Assembly (NCBI RefSeq): GCF_027580225.2
Contig: NC_073352.2
Coordinates: forward strand, 5,644,501-5,708,500
Length of the DNA: 64,000 nt
Direction of reading: 5' to 3'
Source: Misgurnus anguillicaudatus
Taxonomy: Eukaryota > Chordata > Actinopteri > Cypriniformes > Cobitidae
Positions 11,167-24,277 of the stretch are shown in pieces; within the stretch, counting starts at the first letter, position 1, and every line of letters starts with the position of its first letter. The notes under the pieces were generated by a model. The model did no database searches and had not been told where the DNA came from. It worked only from the letters and a program-made list of their open reading frames with translations. The translations under genes were made by a program, and so were the position numbers.

Positions 11167-14060
11167 TAATTCTATGTGGCATTGATTCAACAAGGTGCTG
11201 AAAGCATTCTTTAGAAATGTTGGCCCATATTGACAGGATAGCATCTTGCAGTTGATGGAGATTTGTGGGATGCACATCCAGGGCACGAAGCTCCCATTCC
11301 ACCACATCCCAAAGATGCTCAATTGCGTTGAGATCTGGTGACTGTGGGGGGCATTTTAGTACAGTGAACTCATTGTCATGTTCAAGAAACCAATTTAAAA
11401 ATGATTTGAGCTTTGTGACATGGTGCATTATCCTGCTGGAAGTAGCCATCAGAGAATGAGTACATGGTGGTCATAAAGGGATGGACACAATCAGAAACAA
11501 TGCTCAGGTAGGCCGTGGCATTTAAACGATGCCCAATTGGCACTAAGAGGCCTAAAGTGTGACAAGAAACATTCCCCACACCATTACACCACCACCACCA
11601 GCCTGCACAGTGGAAACAAGGCATGATGGATCCATGTTCTCATTCTGTTTACGCCAAATTCTGACTCTACCATCTGAATGTATCAACAGAAATCGAGACT
11701 CATCAGACCAGGCAACATTTTTCCAGTCTTCAACTGTCCAATTTTGGTGAGCTTGTGCAAATTGTAGCCTCTTTCTCCTATTTGTAGTGGAGATGAGTGG
11801 TACCCGGTGGGGTCTTCTTCTGTTGTAGCCCATCCGCCTCAAGGTTGTGCGTGTTGTGGCTTCACAAATGCTTTGCTGCATACCTCGGTTATAACGAGTG
11901 GTTATTTCAGTCAAAGTTGCTCTTCTATCAGCTTGAATCAGTCGGCTCATTCTCCTCTGACCTCTAACATCAACAAGGCATTTTCACCCACAGGACTGAC
12001 GCATACTGAATGTTTTTCCCTTTTCACACCATTCTTTGTAAACAGTGCCGGCCTGAGCCTCTTCGGGGCCTTAAGCAGAATTTGTTTGGGGGGCCCCCTA
12101 CCACCAATTTTTTATTAAAAAAATAAAGAAATTACATTTACATTTAAGAAACATTTATAAAAAGAACAAAGTTGCACATTAAGTAAGGGATAAAATTAGC
12201 ATTAGGTACATAAATCAAATCAAATTAATCATAACACTGTATTTATTGTATGAATTAAATATTATTATTTATTTTTAGAGCTTCAGAAGTGATTTTCTCT
12301 TTGTCTTGGATTGTTTGATTAACATTAATGAATGACACAGACTTAAGAAGGTTAATTGAGGTTACTGTCTCTTTAAGAGAAGCACGGACCTTGTTTCTTG
12401 AAATATATATAAACCTAAGACATTAAAAAAAAATTTTATTGGAAAAAGAGTACTGTGGAGATCATTTTGTTTGTATGTACCCTGTCAAGAACAGAAAATT
12501 TTTATATTTTATATGTGGATATTTAATGGCATATGAGACGTTAATTGCCGTTATATTATCTCGTCTAATATTCAAATCATATCTGGAATAATGTGTGCAT
12601 CTTTGAATAACTGTAAGAATACAGTTCATTTGAAAATAATTTTTGTTCAAGTTTTGAGAAATAATAATGTTGTGAGGATATTTATATATTTCAGTTGGAT
12701 ACTCTTGTCTATTAATATGGAAATCTAATAGAAATCTAATAGTAGGAAATATAAAATGTGATACTGCAAAGTTACCCTTCTAAATTTTATTTATGATATA
12801 TAGCCATATGGAGATAAACCTTTGCAAATGTGCTGATTTTATCCATTCAAGTACTGACCACCAGGCTAGAGATTTTAAACATCCTTAATCCACACTTTCT
12901 ATCAAATAGTCTCCGCTTGATGGATCAATTCGACCGCATATGTACTGAAATAAACAGGCATTCGGCGACGCGGCTTTTCACATCAAAGGCCGACAGGCTA
13001 TGCAATTTGGAGAGGGGGCCGTTCAATAATCCTAAACATGGTTTGACCTGCCGAACAGGTTGAGCACTTTTATATAGCCTACTGTGTTGTGCAAAGAGGC
13101 TGCACAGTTTGACCAGAGGGAAGCGGTCGCACATCAGGCCGCCAGACGGGGTTGCTATATAACTTGCAATGTATAACTATTATCAGACCGGCCCTCACAG
13201 CCTCTAAACACTACCGGCCCACCGGGAAATGTCCCGACTCTCCCGATGGCCACTCCGCTACTGCACAGTAGCATAACTCTCTCTAAAGTTTAAACATCAA
13301 GTGTTCTGATCTCTGAAGGGCGTAGTGAAGATCCCCTCTGACTGGAGCTGGACAGGACACATTCAACCGCATGTGCTTCTGGAAAGCTGCTCACTTTAGC
13401 GCCTTTATTGTTTACAATCACTGGAAATGGTTGACATTTGCAAGGCTTTGAAACACGTGCAAATCATAAAGTTTCCCTATTTAAATTTGCTTATTAATCC
13501 GCGATCGCATGCGAGCGGAACCTTGGGTCGATCACGAATCAACTGCGATCTGTCACACCACTAGCTGCTGCTGCACAGGTTTAACATAATGTAATGCAAA
13601 CATACCTTTATCTCTTTTTTCTCCTCCTCTGTCCTTTTCTTCTTTCTCTTTTCGGTACCAGAGGGATGGCTTATCATTTATTACAGTGACGTGAACTTCC
13701 GAGCCGGCACAAATTGTCAATACACACGAGGTGTATATATTGCACATGACTCATACGCTAGCACTGCAAACACACAGTAGTTCAGTAAATCAGAATTTTC
13801 TTGTCTTGAACTATTAAGTTATTCATTCGTATTTATTCATTCATTCATTTATATTACTTGTTAAAGTTATTTTATTGTAAAAAAAAAGAAAAAAGGGGGC
13901 CCCAAGCAGCCGCTTAGTTCGCTTATGCCTCGGGCCGGCCCTGTTTGTAAACCATAGAAATGGTTGTGTGTGAAAATCTCAGTAACTGAGTAGATTGTGA
14001 AATACTCAGACCGGCCCGTCTGGCACCAACAACCATGCCACGCTCAAAATTGCTTCTTTC
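11167..14060 (-). pseudogene. Tc1-like transposase pseudogene
   Basis: Minus-strand fragments encode, in order, a helix-turn-helix N-terminus (ERGMVVGARRAGLSISQS, about 13970-14060), then after the hAT insertion the second DNA-binding helix (RRATLTEITTRYNRG) and the DDE catalytic core: WSDESRF, GGGGVMVWG, DNAPCHKA and PQSPDLNAIEHLWD. The frame shifts at least twice (about 11550 and 11390) and the C-terminus is missing, so it cannot make a full transposase. Motif order and spacing match the Tc1 DDE family. Confidence 0.85.
12043..13943. mobile_element. hAT element inserted in the Tc1 transposase gene
   Basis: Terminal repeats CAGTGCCGGCCTGAG and complement of CAGGGCCGGCCCGAG. Both sides carry the 8-bp duplication TTTGTAAA (12035-12042, 13944-13951), the hallmark of hAT. 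No transposase recognised; a nested-looking GGCCC-rich block lies at 13180-13260. Confidence 0.85.
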
Positions 14061-14215
14061 CCATTCTGACATTCAGTTTGGAGTTTAGGAGATTGTCTTG
14101 AGCATGACCATACCCCTAAATGCATTTAAAGCAACTGCCATGTGATTGGTTAATTAGATAATTGCATTAATGAGAAATTGAACAGGTGTTCCCTATAATC
14201 CTTTAGGTGAGTGTA

Positions 14216-14614
14216 TATTTATATTCTAATCCTGTTCAGAATTTATTCATTTTTTGAATAATGATAATGACAACTAGATGGATGAGTATAATTTGGAGGG
14301 TGAGAAAATGTTGTAATAATAATAGTTAAAACTCAGAGTATAAATAGTTTTAGTAAAACAACATAAAAGGACATTACCCTTCCATGCCCATGAAGCTTTT
14401 CTTCCTCAAACAAGAATAAAGAAGTGAACATGCACATTTGTTTATATTTCTCTGTGTAGAAGTAACGTTAGCTCACCCGTTAAGTGAACTACCTAAACTA
14501 TTCAGGCACCCTACGCCAACCCCCCACCCTGCATGTGTCTGTCCTGCATAAAGGTTGCATTTATCAAAATGATGAAGCTGAATTTTTTTAAAGATTTGTT
14601 TACTTTTTGTTCAC
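14216..14614. other. Non-coding stretch
   Basis: AT-rich; no gene or clear repeat recognised. Confidence 0.3.
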
Positions 14615-14658
14615 TTCTTGCCATCATGATTCTGAGATGATCGATATCTTGACAATTT
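14615..14658 (-). pseudogene. Relic of Kazal gene 5'UTR and start codon
   Basis: On the minus strand it matches the Kazal genes from ATTGTCAAGA through CATCTCAGAATCATGATGGC and the first codons, then homology stops: the signal-peptide codons are absent. It is a fragment of a further, lost family member. Confidence 0.65.
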
Positions 14659-15734
14659 GCCATTGAAAAGCAAGCTGTGAAAACCCAAGTACAGTTGAAC
14701 AAAGAAATAAACATTAACAAAGACTAAACGTGACATGACTTGAAAAACCTCTCCAATCATCAGATGACTTGAACAAAGCTTGACAGAAGAAAATGGGAAA
14801 CAGTATTTCACAAAACTGAGTACACCCCTCACGGTTCTGAAACTATTTTAGGAAATTTTCTCAAGGAACAATTCTGTAGAAATGAAATTTGGATATACAT
14901 TTAATGTGCTCCTTGTATAGATTAACTGTCCTCTATAAATAACTTAACATACAGCCATTATTGTCAAAATAGCTGGCAACAGAAGTAACTACATCCTAAG
15001 TGATAAAAGATTTATGCAAAACAAAACAACAAAAAAAAGGATGTATTTGACACATTTTCACAGCAGTTTAATTTAGTGGCTTTTTGTACAAAAACAACAC
15101 GAAAGGGTAATAAATTTGCCCATGGTATATTGTTGAGTTTTTGAAACATTTCAAAGCATTTTCTCAAAATATGTGTAAGATTTGTCACCATTTGCTGAAA
15201 CACAAAGAAAGTTGTGGCCAAATTAAGACTTTTTCTATTTCAACATGAATGTGCTAAGCAAGGTCCATAAAGACATGTGCTGCTTCCCAATTTGCCTACT
15301 TACTATGCCCTAAAAGTATGTACTGTTTTGCTCTGGGAAATCATACAGTATACATTTAAGTGCGTACATACTGCAACGTATATTAGAAGCTACTATTGTC
15401 CTCTTCACATTCATTATTAACAACACACATCAAAATACAACTTTTCCTTGCATTTCAGCTTTTCTTCATTTATTATTTCATATGTACTTTTGCTTAATTT
15501 ATTAAATCAGTGAATCATTTCATTTATTATTTCATGCAGTAAACACTTATTTGAACATACAATATTATAGGGCATACTGTACTTCAAATACTATTTATAA
15601 CAGATAGCAGACGAATTGGAGGGCAGGGATGAGTTTGATGAGTTCGGTATTGAAGAACTTGACAGAGCCCTGACCTCAAACCTGTCGAACAATTGAAACC
15701 AAATATCCCTATTGGTGTCAGATGTCCCATTACT
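14659..15734. other. Non-coding stretch
   Basis: AT-rich with no supported gene. A short block near 15650-15700 (CTGACCTCAAACCTGTCGAA) may be transposon debris. Confidence 0.3.
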
Positions 15735-15976
15735 GGGGCGGCAGTGGTTGAGTGGTTCATGTAGGTTGCCTACAAATCGGAAGGTTGGTGGTTCAATCCC
15801 CAGCTCCACCTGACCAAGTGTCCTTTAGCAAGACACCTAACCCCAGCTGCTCCCCACGAGCTGGATGGCGCTTTGCATTGCTGACACCGCCGGTGTGTGA
15901 ATGTGAGGCAAAATTGTAAAGTGCTTTGGATGGCCTTTGGTCTATGAAAGCGCTATATAAATGCAGTCCATTTACC
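15735..15976 (+). mobile_element. tRNA-derived SINE (HE1/V-SINE-like), full length
   Basis: Starts GGGGCGGCAGTGGTTGAGTG, has a polymerase III B-box-like GGTTCAATCCC, a conserved body (AAGTGTCC...GCAAGACACCTAACCCC) and the tail GCGCTATATAAATGCAGTCC. A second copy is split by a hAT at 52599-55326. Confidence 0.8.
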
Positions 15977-17088
15977 AATACTGTTATGCCTATAGTCAGT
16001 GTATTTACCCCTCTTCAAATTTAAAAGACACATGTAGTGACAAGGCCATATCAAGGTATAATGGGTGTTTTGTCTTTCCCTCTATCTCTCTCTTACTTGT
16101 TCTTTAGTTGTTTAAAAGTTAAGCAACCAATTTCACAATAAAACGCTCAAATGAAATACAATGACTAATGATTTATAGCAGAGTTCATAAACTTCACTAT
16201 CTTCACTTTAGGTTGAATACTAAAGAAGCAAAGCTGTCGAAACGGTTTGAAGAAGAGACAGACGGTCTCTGTAGAAACTGAACCTGAATCAAAACATCAT
16301 TAATAGAGTATAACTATCATAAAACATAACATTAATCACACATTACTGCAAATTCTATTTTATTGTTACATAATGTAAAATCAAATGCACTTACAAACAT
16401 GTTTTGTTTAAAAATTGCATGTATTCTTGCTCTCTGTACTGTGTCAAAATAGTATAGTACCCTACTTAAATATACTGTATGTGACATCAAATAAACATAT
16501 AGGTCAAATGTAATCAATAGGTAGTCCGATTACCATCATGTGTAATCTAAGAGATTAGGTTACTGACTACAAATTTTGCCATGTTGTTTGTACTTATTTG
16601 GCGATGAATCTACTCAGTTCTGAATGTAACACTACTTTTTTTATCAAGTTAAGCAATAAGATAAAGCTTTAACTGTTAGATTTGTTTTGATAAGAAAGAC
16701 GGACACTTCTGGATTTAGCAACAGTCTTGAAGATGACTTAGATGTTTAAAACCTTATATGAAATCATTTATGTGACAGTCTTCCCTCGATTAACACATAA
16801 TGATGCATATATGTATTGTCAGATTGTAAAAATACAATTTTAAAGTTGATGCTTTCTCAGTGCCATTTACTGTCTATGTAACTAATCTTTAGACCAAGCC
16901 TTAAAAACGGCAGACACATTATCTGTCAAGCAGAAAACATTTTGCTAAATTGTAAACACAGTTCTCCACATTAGACATATCATTCACATCAAAGTTAATG
17001 GAGCTTGAGTTGAAGGATGAAGAGCAAGAGGAGGATGAGGAAGAGAACAGAAAGGAGGAGGACTATTTTATATATATTATATAAACGT
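15977..17088. other. Non-coding stretch holding one copy of a duplicated segment
   Basis: At about 16650-16830 a diverged copy of the segment at 37966-38376 and 60043-60426 is seen, including CTTCTGGATTTAGCAACAGT. The rest is AT-rich, with a purine-rich GAGGA block at 17015-17065. Confidence 0.45.
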
Positions 17089-17177
17089 ATATCTTGACAA
17101 TGTTTTCTTTCATCTGTGGCAATCCTTTTATTGCATAATATTCGTACCCTAACAGTTGCACAAGTGGACATTTCATA
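17089..17177 (-). pseudogene. Relic of Kazal gene promoter and 5'UTR
   Basis: Aligns with the promoter of Kazal gene C: ATCTTGACAATGTTTTCTTT, then CCTTTTATTGC (complement of the CAATAAAAGG box), then GTTGCACAAGTGGACATTTC. No coding exon remains beside it. Confidence 0.6.
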
Positions 17178-17282
17178 AAAAAAGTCTTTCTTTTTGTTAT
17201 ATTTAAATTCTTAAAAACTGTCTTTATTTTTACTCCTCAAATGCCTTTTGTGTGTAAAAGTTATTAAGTGGTATATCTTTAC

Positions 17283-17335
17283 TATTCATTTAGCAGATGA
17301 TTTTATCCAAAGCGATTACAAGAGAGAGCATGTAA
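17283..17335 (+). mobile_element. SINE core fragment
   Basis: ATTTAGCAGATGATTTTATCC followed by AAAGCGATTACAAG is the conserved core/tail of common fish SINEs. Confidence 0.5.
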
Positions 17336-18146
17336 CATTTTGTTAATGTAGGAATAGAGTTAGTAGCTTGGAAAATACAGTACAGATATATTATTACTGT
17401 CTGACACCACTGACATCTCATCAACAGAATATTTTACATTCTTTAACTCTGGGACCCTGTACCAAGTCCAGAATTATCTTATTTTGACTTAAAATAAAAT
17501 ATTCCTTTAATTTTTAATGGTCTGTCATGGACCCAGTACCACATATGAGATACTGTTTGAAAACTAAGAGTCTCTACTTTTTGCAGATATGCATCACTTT
17601 GAAAAATGAGTCCATTCACAGCATTTTCTTTGTTTGTGTTCATTTAATCCCTTGCTATTTATTATATGTGCAAAACAAAAAATTAATATTTATATGAAAA
17701 ATTTATTTTCATACCCTTCAGTAAAATAAGAATAACTTTTGAATGCTACATGCTAAAGAGATCATTCTTTTTTTGTGTGTTTACTGTCTGCTGCTGCTAA
17801 CAACCAGAACTGTCTGCATTCTGCTAGAGCACACAGAACCAGTGGCGGTTCTACACGGGTGGCCCGTGCCTCTGTAGGCATGTCACTGGCCACCTCTGTG
17901 GCCACCCCGTGATGACCAAATAAAAAAGTATAAATTTATTTTGATTTTACACGCGAGCGCCAAAAGCGGAACTAATGCCGCGCAACGTTCTACACGGGCA
18001 AATTAGAGCGACGCACCCAACCACTGCACTGTTGCTGGCTGCGGGTGCTGCTCGGCGAGTGTCTCAATTTGTTCCCAATCTCCCGATGTTGTGAATGTGT
18101 ATGCAGGTTCGGGCACTGGTAAGGACTCTAGCTCACTTGACATTGG

Positions 18147-18541
18147 AGCCGTTTCTCAATGTCAAGGATACCTTCTTGGCAGGACTAGTCCTTACAAGTC
18201 ACTTCCTTCAGAGACTAGGCGAGGCTCCTTTTAAGCATTCGGAGAACACGTTAAATGGAACAGGCTAGCAAGTGCACGTCATTGCGTCATTGCGTGATTG
18301 AAAGGTGTGCTTTCGGTGCTGCGCGCATAGGATTGTGGGTGATTTCAGCGCGTGAAGAGCGCGAAGGATACAAATTTGCATCCTTTCCTGTACATGGGAT
18401 ATTTCTCGAACAAAGGACTCAGTCCTTGGCTGAAATTTCGAGGATCCTCGACATTGGAACAGTCCTTCGACGGACGTCGATGACATAGCATCCTCGAAAT
18501 TCTAGCTTCCGAGGATCCTTCCTTGACATTGAGAAACGGCT
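18147..18541. mobile_element. MITE, TIR AGCCGTTTCTCAATGTCAAG, copy 1
   Basis: Terminal repeats AGCCGTTTCTCAATGTCAAG and CTTGACATTGAGAAACGGCT. Very similar to the copy at 62090-62491. Ends resemble PIF/Harbinger-type MITEs, but the target duplication is unclear. Confidence 0.7.
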
Positions 18542-18563
18542 TGGGACACTACTTATTCTCCTG

Positions 18564-20194
18564 CAGGGGCGGATCTAGAAAATTATTTATGGGGTGGCAA
18601 GGGGGTGGCATGAGCACTACGAGGGGTGGCAATGAAGTAAGCATCCTTGCATGGTTGTCGTGGATACAAAAAATTATATACTGTATATCCTATATGCGGT
18701 GTATTCACTGAATCTCAAATTTTTATAACATAAAAACAGGCAACAACAAATGTTCCTATAAGTACCCAAACAGCTACCTTTAGCATCTCTACTGTAGCAC
18801 CCTTTGTCTTAATACACACATCTTACCAATATCTAAAAACACTGACTGTAACCATGATGAGCAAGGTTGAACATAATGGTATAAAGACTGTTATATAAAT
18901 AAAGTAGGTTTGCCTAGTTTATATTAATGTAAAACATATTTGAAAGGCACACATCTCTTTCTATCATAACCCTCTTCTTTAATCATTTCACTCACTTCAT
19001 GATGGATTTCTGTCTTTTCACTTCTTTTAGCTATTTGCCATCCATGTTTCATTCTTTCATGACTTCATCTACTCCTTTCCCTTCCACAACATATTTTCTG
19101 TTTTATTTGTACCTTCCACTCCCATAGTATTTGATATTTCTATTCTTTGACGGGCTAACTCTAGAAAGAACTGCTTAAAAGATATTTACTGCTTACACAA
19201 ACGTGCAGTTCAGTTATTTTAACTACCAAGCAACTACCTCAGGCAATATTAAACAATCAACAGTTTAACTTTTGTATTTTTATCCTGATGCAACATTTAT
19301 CTGTAAAATATGACCGTATTCAGTACTCTGATTTGCTGATGTGATGCTCAACTTAATCACTTAAAAACACTAAAGAGAAAACACTATTTTTGCCAGCATG
19401 TGATGATGTGAGGTGCTTTAATAGATCAGAATTACTTGCTACAGACGTGAAGAGACTCTCTCTTCATGGGCATAAGTTGCACATTCATAAACATTCTTGC
19501 CTTTCACCTCAACGATGGAAAAGTAACGTTTGTGTTTTTTATACTTTGTGCTTGCATCCGCTACCTTTGTTTTGAGCTCGTTGTACTTTCCATCGCTCTG
19601 TTGTCGCGGGTTTGTGCGACTCGGATCACGGATGGACTGCAGCGCGAGAACCAGGCTGCATGTGAATGCCTTATGGGGTGATGCATGCTTTCACGGCAGT
19701 TTCCAAAAGTTTCCAACCACGCCAGAAAAGATCGCTAGATTTGTACAAGTTGTTTTTTTAATAAAGTCGCTAAAGGGGTCTAAAAAGTTTCTTAATATAG
19801 CGACAAAGTCACTGACGTTGGCAAGACTGCACAGACTTTTTTACACTGTAAAAGACTTTCTGCTCGGAGTCGGACTGACTGTGCGTGCTTCTCTATGACC
19901 GGGTATGAACTCTGCTGCCTCTGGTTGGCTAACGATGGAAATTAAGCCAATCACCATTAGCTATGTGGTTGTCCCACCCCCTCTAAGACACACACACCAA
20001 TCATCGTCAGATATGTGTCTCCCACCCCTAAACACACGCAGAGAAAAACTACATTGCCTTTCTGGTTAAAAGAGCCTACTCGGGTATATATTATATATAT
20101 TAGGATACCAGCGCTGGAGTGGCAAATGGGGTGGCAATGCTTTTATTTAGGGTGGCAACTGCCACCCCGTGCCACCCCGGTAGATCCGCCCCTG
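18564..20194. mobile_element. hAT element, TIR CAGGGGCGGATCTA
   Basis: CAGGGGCGGATCTAGAAAAT at the left, complement of CAGGGGCGGATCTACCGGGG at the right; 8-bp duplication TTCTCCTG on both sides (18556-18563, 20195-20202). Subterminal GGGGTGGCA blocks recur at both ends. No transposase seen. Confidence 0.85.
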
Positions 20195-20350
20195 TTCTCC
20201 TGTGACGTGGCTGCGCGTTGTGATCATTCACAGCTGTTACTCATCAACAACCGGAAAAACCAACAGCTCGCTAACTTTTTAAAGTTTACACATTGTAAAA
20301 AGCGCTGTAATTATGTTCTTACATATACGTGCGTAAAATTGGAGGAATAT

Positions 20351-21612
20351 TAGGGCCGGGACTCGATTAAAAAAATTAATCTAATTAATTAGAGGCTTTG
20401 TAATTAATTAATCTAAATTAATCGCATTTTAATCGCATATAAATATTTGACCTGAGAACATTAAGAAGTAATTTTTTACATGGATTTTAGTATGAATAAT
20501 GACTGAATACATAAGCTTAAGCAACAAAATATTGTTTATTCTATTCGGACAGGATTAGTTTTACAGGGGTAGATGGCGTAATGTAATTTTACCACAGGAC
20601 GTCGGTAATATTAATGGTTAATTCGGACGGGATTAGAAATCTCTGTAAAACATTCAGAAGTGGGAGGGGTAACTCGTTGGCGCAGCGCGTCACCTCTCGT
20701 CTTCACGTGCACGTTACCTTGCTTCCAGATATCAGATGTGCAAACAACATGACACAGACAAGGAAAACGCGAAACACTGTGTTTAATTTCGGTTTGGGGA
20801 GAACGTCAGTTTCATAAACAGTTCCATGCCTCTGAGAAGTAAATTTGACTTTTTTTTTAAAGTTTGTGTCGTGTTTTATTCAGAAATTGACTTGTAACTG
20901 ACTTGTTTCTCCGTCTAGAACGCAAGTAAATGCTTCTTTAAGCGCTTTTATATTTAAAAGAAACCCGCAAATTAAAAGGAAATGACGCGATTTACGTGTA
21001 TATTTACAGCTGGTCTATTCGCACTGGATTTGTATTGCCTGAGGTAATTTCTCCGGACCTTTTTACAGAAGGTAAAAGACGCCGTAATCTTTACTGACAT
21101 TGTCCGTAATGATTACTGACATGGAGCATTCGGACTGGACTAAAATCACCGAGAAGCTCTGATAAAAACTTGCTTTACCCCACATCCCTATGTAAAACTA
21201 ATCCCGTCCGAATAAGTCGTTGTGCCCGGAGTCGGGCTAATGTCCACGCTAGCTGCTGTGTTTTGCATTGAGATGCTCGATGTGCTGCGGTGATATGTGA
21301 ATTCCTTGTTGCATAGCTTACACACAACCATGCTTTTATCGACGCTTACATCCGTTCGTTTTTTATAAAAAAAAAATTCCCATCCACGGGGCCAACCAAA
21401 GCGATCTCATCAGCCTCTTGGTTCATGTTCACTGTGGTTTGTTGTGAAGTCATGAACGCTAGTTGGTGCTCCAGTATAATCGGTCCGCCGAAACTCATGA
21501 GAAATGTTCCGCGGTGCAAAAATAAGTGCGATTAAAATGCGTTAAAAATGTTTAACGCGTTATTTTTGTGTAATTAATTAATCTTAATTAACGCGTTAAA
21601 GTCCCGGCCCTA
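20351..21612. mobile_element. hAT element, TIR TAGGGCCGGGACT
   Basis: TAGGGCCGGGACTCG at the left and complement of TAGGGCCGGGACTTT at the right; 8-bp duplication AGGAATAT (20343-20350, 21613-21620). Subterminal TTAATTAATCTNAATTAA runs occur at both ends. No transposase. Confidence 0.85.
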
Positions 21613-22025
21613 AGGAATATTATTAAATGTTACATATAAAAATCTTTACAATTTAAAAAAAAATTATTTTAAATATTGAGTAGATTGTGGTCCCTAACTG
21701 TCTAGCAATGCGTGTTTATATTTAAACTAAAACAAACGTTTGTCTTGTTTGCATTTCATAAAGTTTATTGAGTAGGCTCGCGTGATTTTCGGTTGGAGGG
21801 CTTTAGAAAAGGTCACGTGATTTCCAGTAAGGAAACATAGGGACCATCGATGCTCACTGGTTTTTGCGTTGCATGGAATTTTAACGTTTGGCATAATGGC
21901 AGACTACCTAACCACAGTGCCCTGACTACTGAACAAGGGAGCTGATGAGACCCCAGCTCCTCTTTTGCACCTGCACTCACTCTTAAATAAATATGTATAT
22001 GATTGCAAAGTAAAATAAAGTTTAA

Positions 22026-22256
22026 GGGGTGTTTTCCCGTACAGGGATTAGACTAGTCCTAGACTAAAATAAATGTAAGAGCTGGCCAACCTCAAAAAAA
22101 CTAGCAATGCCATATCTTAAAATACATCAGTGTCCTTTGTTTTGCTTCAAAATGCACACAAGTAATGTTTTTAGTAAGGCATGTTTGTTAACTAGTTATA
22201 TTTCCTAATTAAACTAAGGCATAGTCCTGGCTTAAACTAATTCCTGTAACCACCCC
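22026..22256. mobile_element. MITE, TIR GGGG(T/C)GGTTTCCCGG-type, copy 1
   Basis: Begins GGGGTGTTTTCCCGTACAGG and ends with the degenerate complement GTAACCACCCC. Interior nearly identical to the copy at 52115-52353 (both share CATATCTTAAAATACATCAG). Probably PIF/Harbinger-related. Confidence 0.65.
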
Positions 22257-22369
22257 TATAATCTTTAAATATCATTTCTTGCCATTTTTTAATGTGCCCC
22301 TCTGGTAAAACACTGGCCCCTCCTTGGCCCCCCTAGTGAAATTTGTCTAGAACCGCCACTGCACAGAAC

Positions 22370-23536
<1,167 letters not shown>

Positions 23537-23579
23537 TTTTATGAAATCCCTGCAGAAAAAAAACAATAAAACCATTACA

Positions 23580-23775
23580 GAAAATTCTAATGGTTTTATT
23601 GGGAATTGGTTCTAATGGTTTATGGCCAAAAACACACTACAGTTTATTGGTTTTTGTTGGTCTCTAATGGTATGTATTGGTTCTATTGGTTCTATGTATT
23701 GGTTCTAATGGAATATGGCCCAAAACACATGAGTGTAGGGGTTTTAATGGTAAAAGCTAATGGTTCGAGTCAGAA
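23580..23775. repeat. Degenerate array of TTCTAATGGTTTATTGG-like units
   Basis: Repeated TTGGTTCTAATGG and ATGTATTGGTTCTA words with variable spacing, including two GGCC(A/C)AAAACACA modules about 90 bp apart. Confidence 0.5.
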
Positions 23776-23934
23776 CCCTTGCCATGTATTCTCCAACCTC
23801 ATCAAGGCATTATAGGAGAAAAGACTGCAGCACATAGTATTGACTAAACAGGTAACAATTGTGGCACACATATACAGGCATAAAAGCATGTTATTCTGGT
23901 TCTGTCAACCTTGCATTGATTGCCTTTTAGACAC

Positions 23935-24036
23935 TGAATAAATCTTGCTAATGATCTATAAGGCCCTGAATAGTTTAGCTCCATAGTATCTCCGAGGTTA
24001 TATGTTGGCGCTGCCATTTCAGTTAGAGCTTTGTAA
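23935..24036 (+). pseudogene. LINE reverse transcriptase C-terminal fragment, left part
   Basis: Plus-strand frame reads MIYKALNSLAP, stop, YLRGYMLALPFQLEL, a motif typical of the C-terminal region of CR1/L2-type LINE polymerases. It continues on the far side of the DIRS insertion. Confidence 0.5.
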
Positions 24037-24039
24037 CCG

Positions 24040-24277
24040 GTAACATAACGTCTCAGGTTACGAATGTAACCATTGTTCCCCGAGAAGGGAACGAAACGCT
24101 GCGTTGCCGAAGCTACGCTATGGGAACGTCCTCTGCGTGATTGCGTCTGATGCACGTATGTCAAATCAATCCAATGGTCAAGTGACACGTCATTGGAGGG
24201 TGACGTGGGAACCAGGAAGCTATAAAAAGAGCACCCAGGCAAGCCGACTTCAGCTAGATTGTGCCGAAGCAAGGCGT
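24040..24277. repeat. Inverted terminal repeat of the DIRS element, left
   Basis: Complement of this block matches 26956-27180 across GGGTGCTCTTTTTATAGC, TTCCTGGTTCCCACGTCACC and GACGCAATCACGCAGAG. The TTTTTATAGC word may be a TATA-like promoter element. Confidence 0.8.

Larger units (their letters stand above)
11167..14215 (-). mobile_element. Tc1-like transposon, truncated at the left, split by a hAT
   Basis: On the minus strand it starts at the end reading TACACTCACCTAAAGGATTA (complement, about 14215), carries a Tc1-type transposase gene and is cut at 11166 by an EnSpm-like end. The gene is interrupted by the hAT at 12043-13943. Confidence 0.8.
17840..22361. mobile_element. Large hAT element hosting four further elements
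   Basis: Ends CAGTGGCGGTTCTACACGGG and CTAGAACCGCCACTG. The 8-bp duplication CACAGAAC flanks both sides (17832-17839, 22362-22369). Inside lie a MITE (18147-18541), hAT elements (18564-20194, 20351-21612) and a Harbinger-like MITE (22026-22256). What is left of its own sequence has no transposase. Confidence 0.85.

Noticed and set aside
12830..13063. 77-codon ORF in the hAT at 12043-13943 as a possible transposase piece
   Set aside because: No hAT, BED or DDE motif is visible and composition is ordinary.
15735..15976. Possible tRNA gene because of an A/B-box-like head
   Set aside because: The sequence continues as a SINE body and tail and recurs at 52599; the head does not fold as a functional tRNA as far as can be judged.
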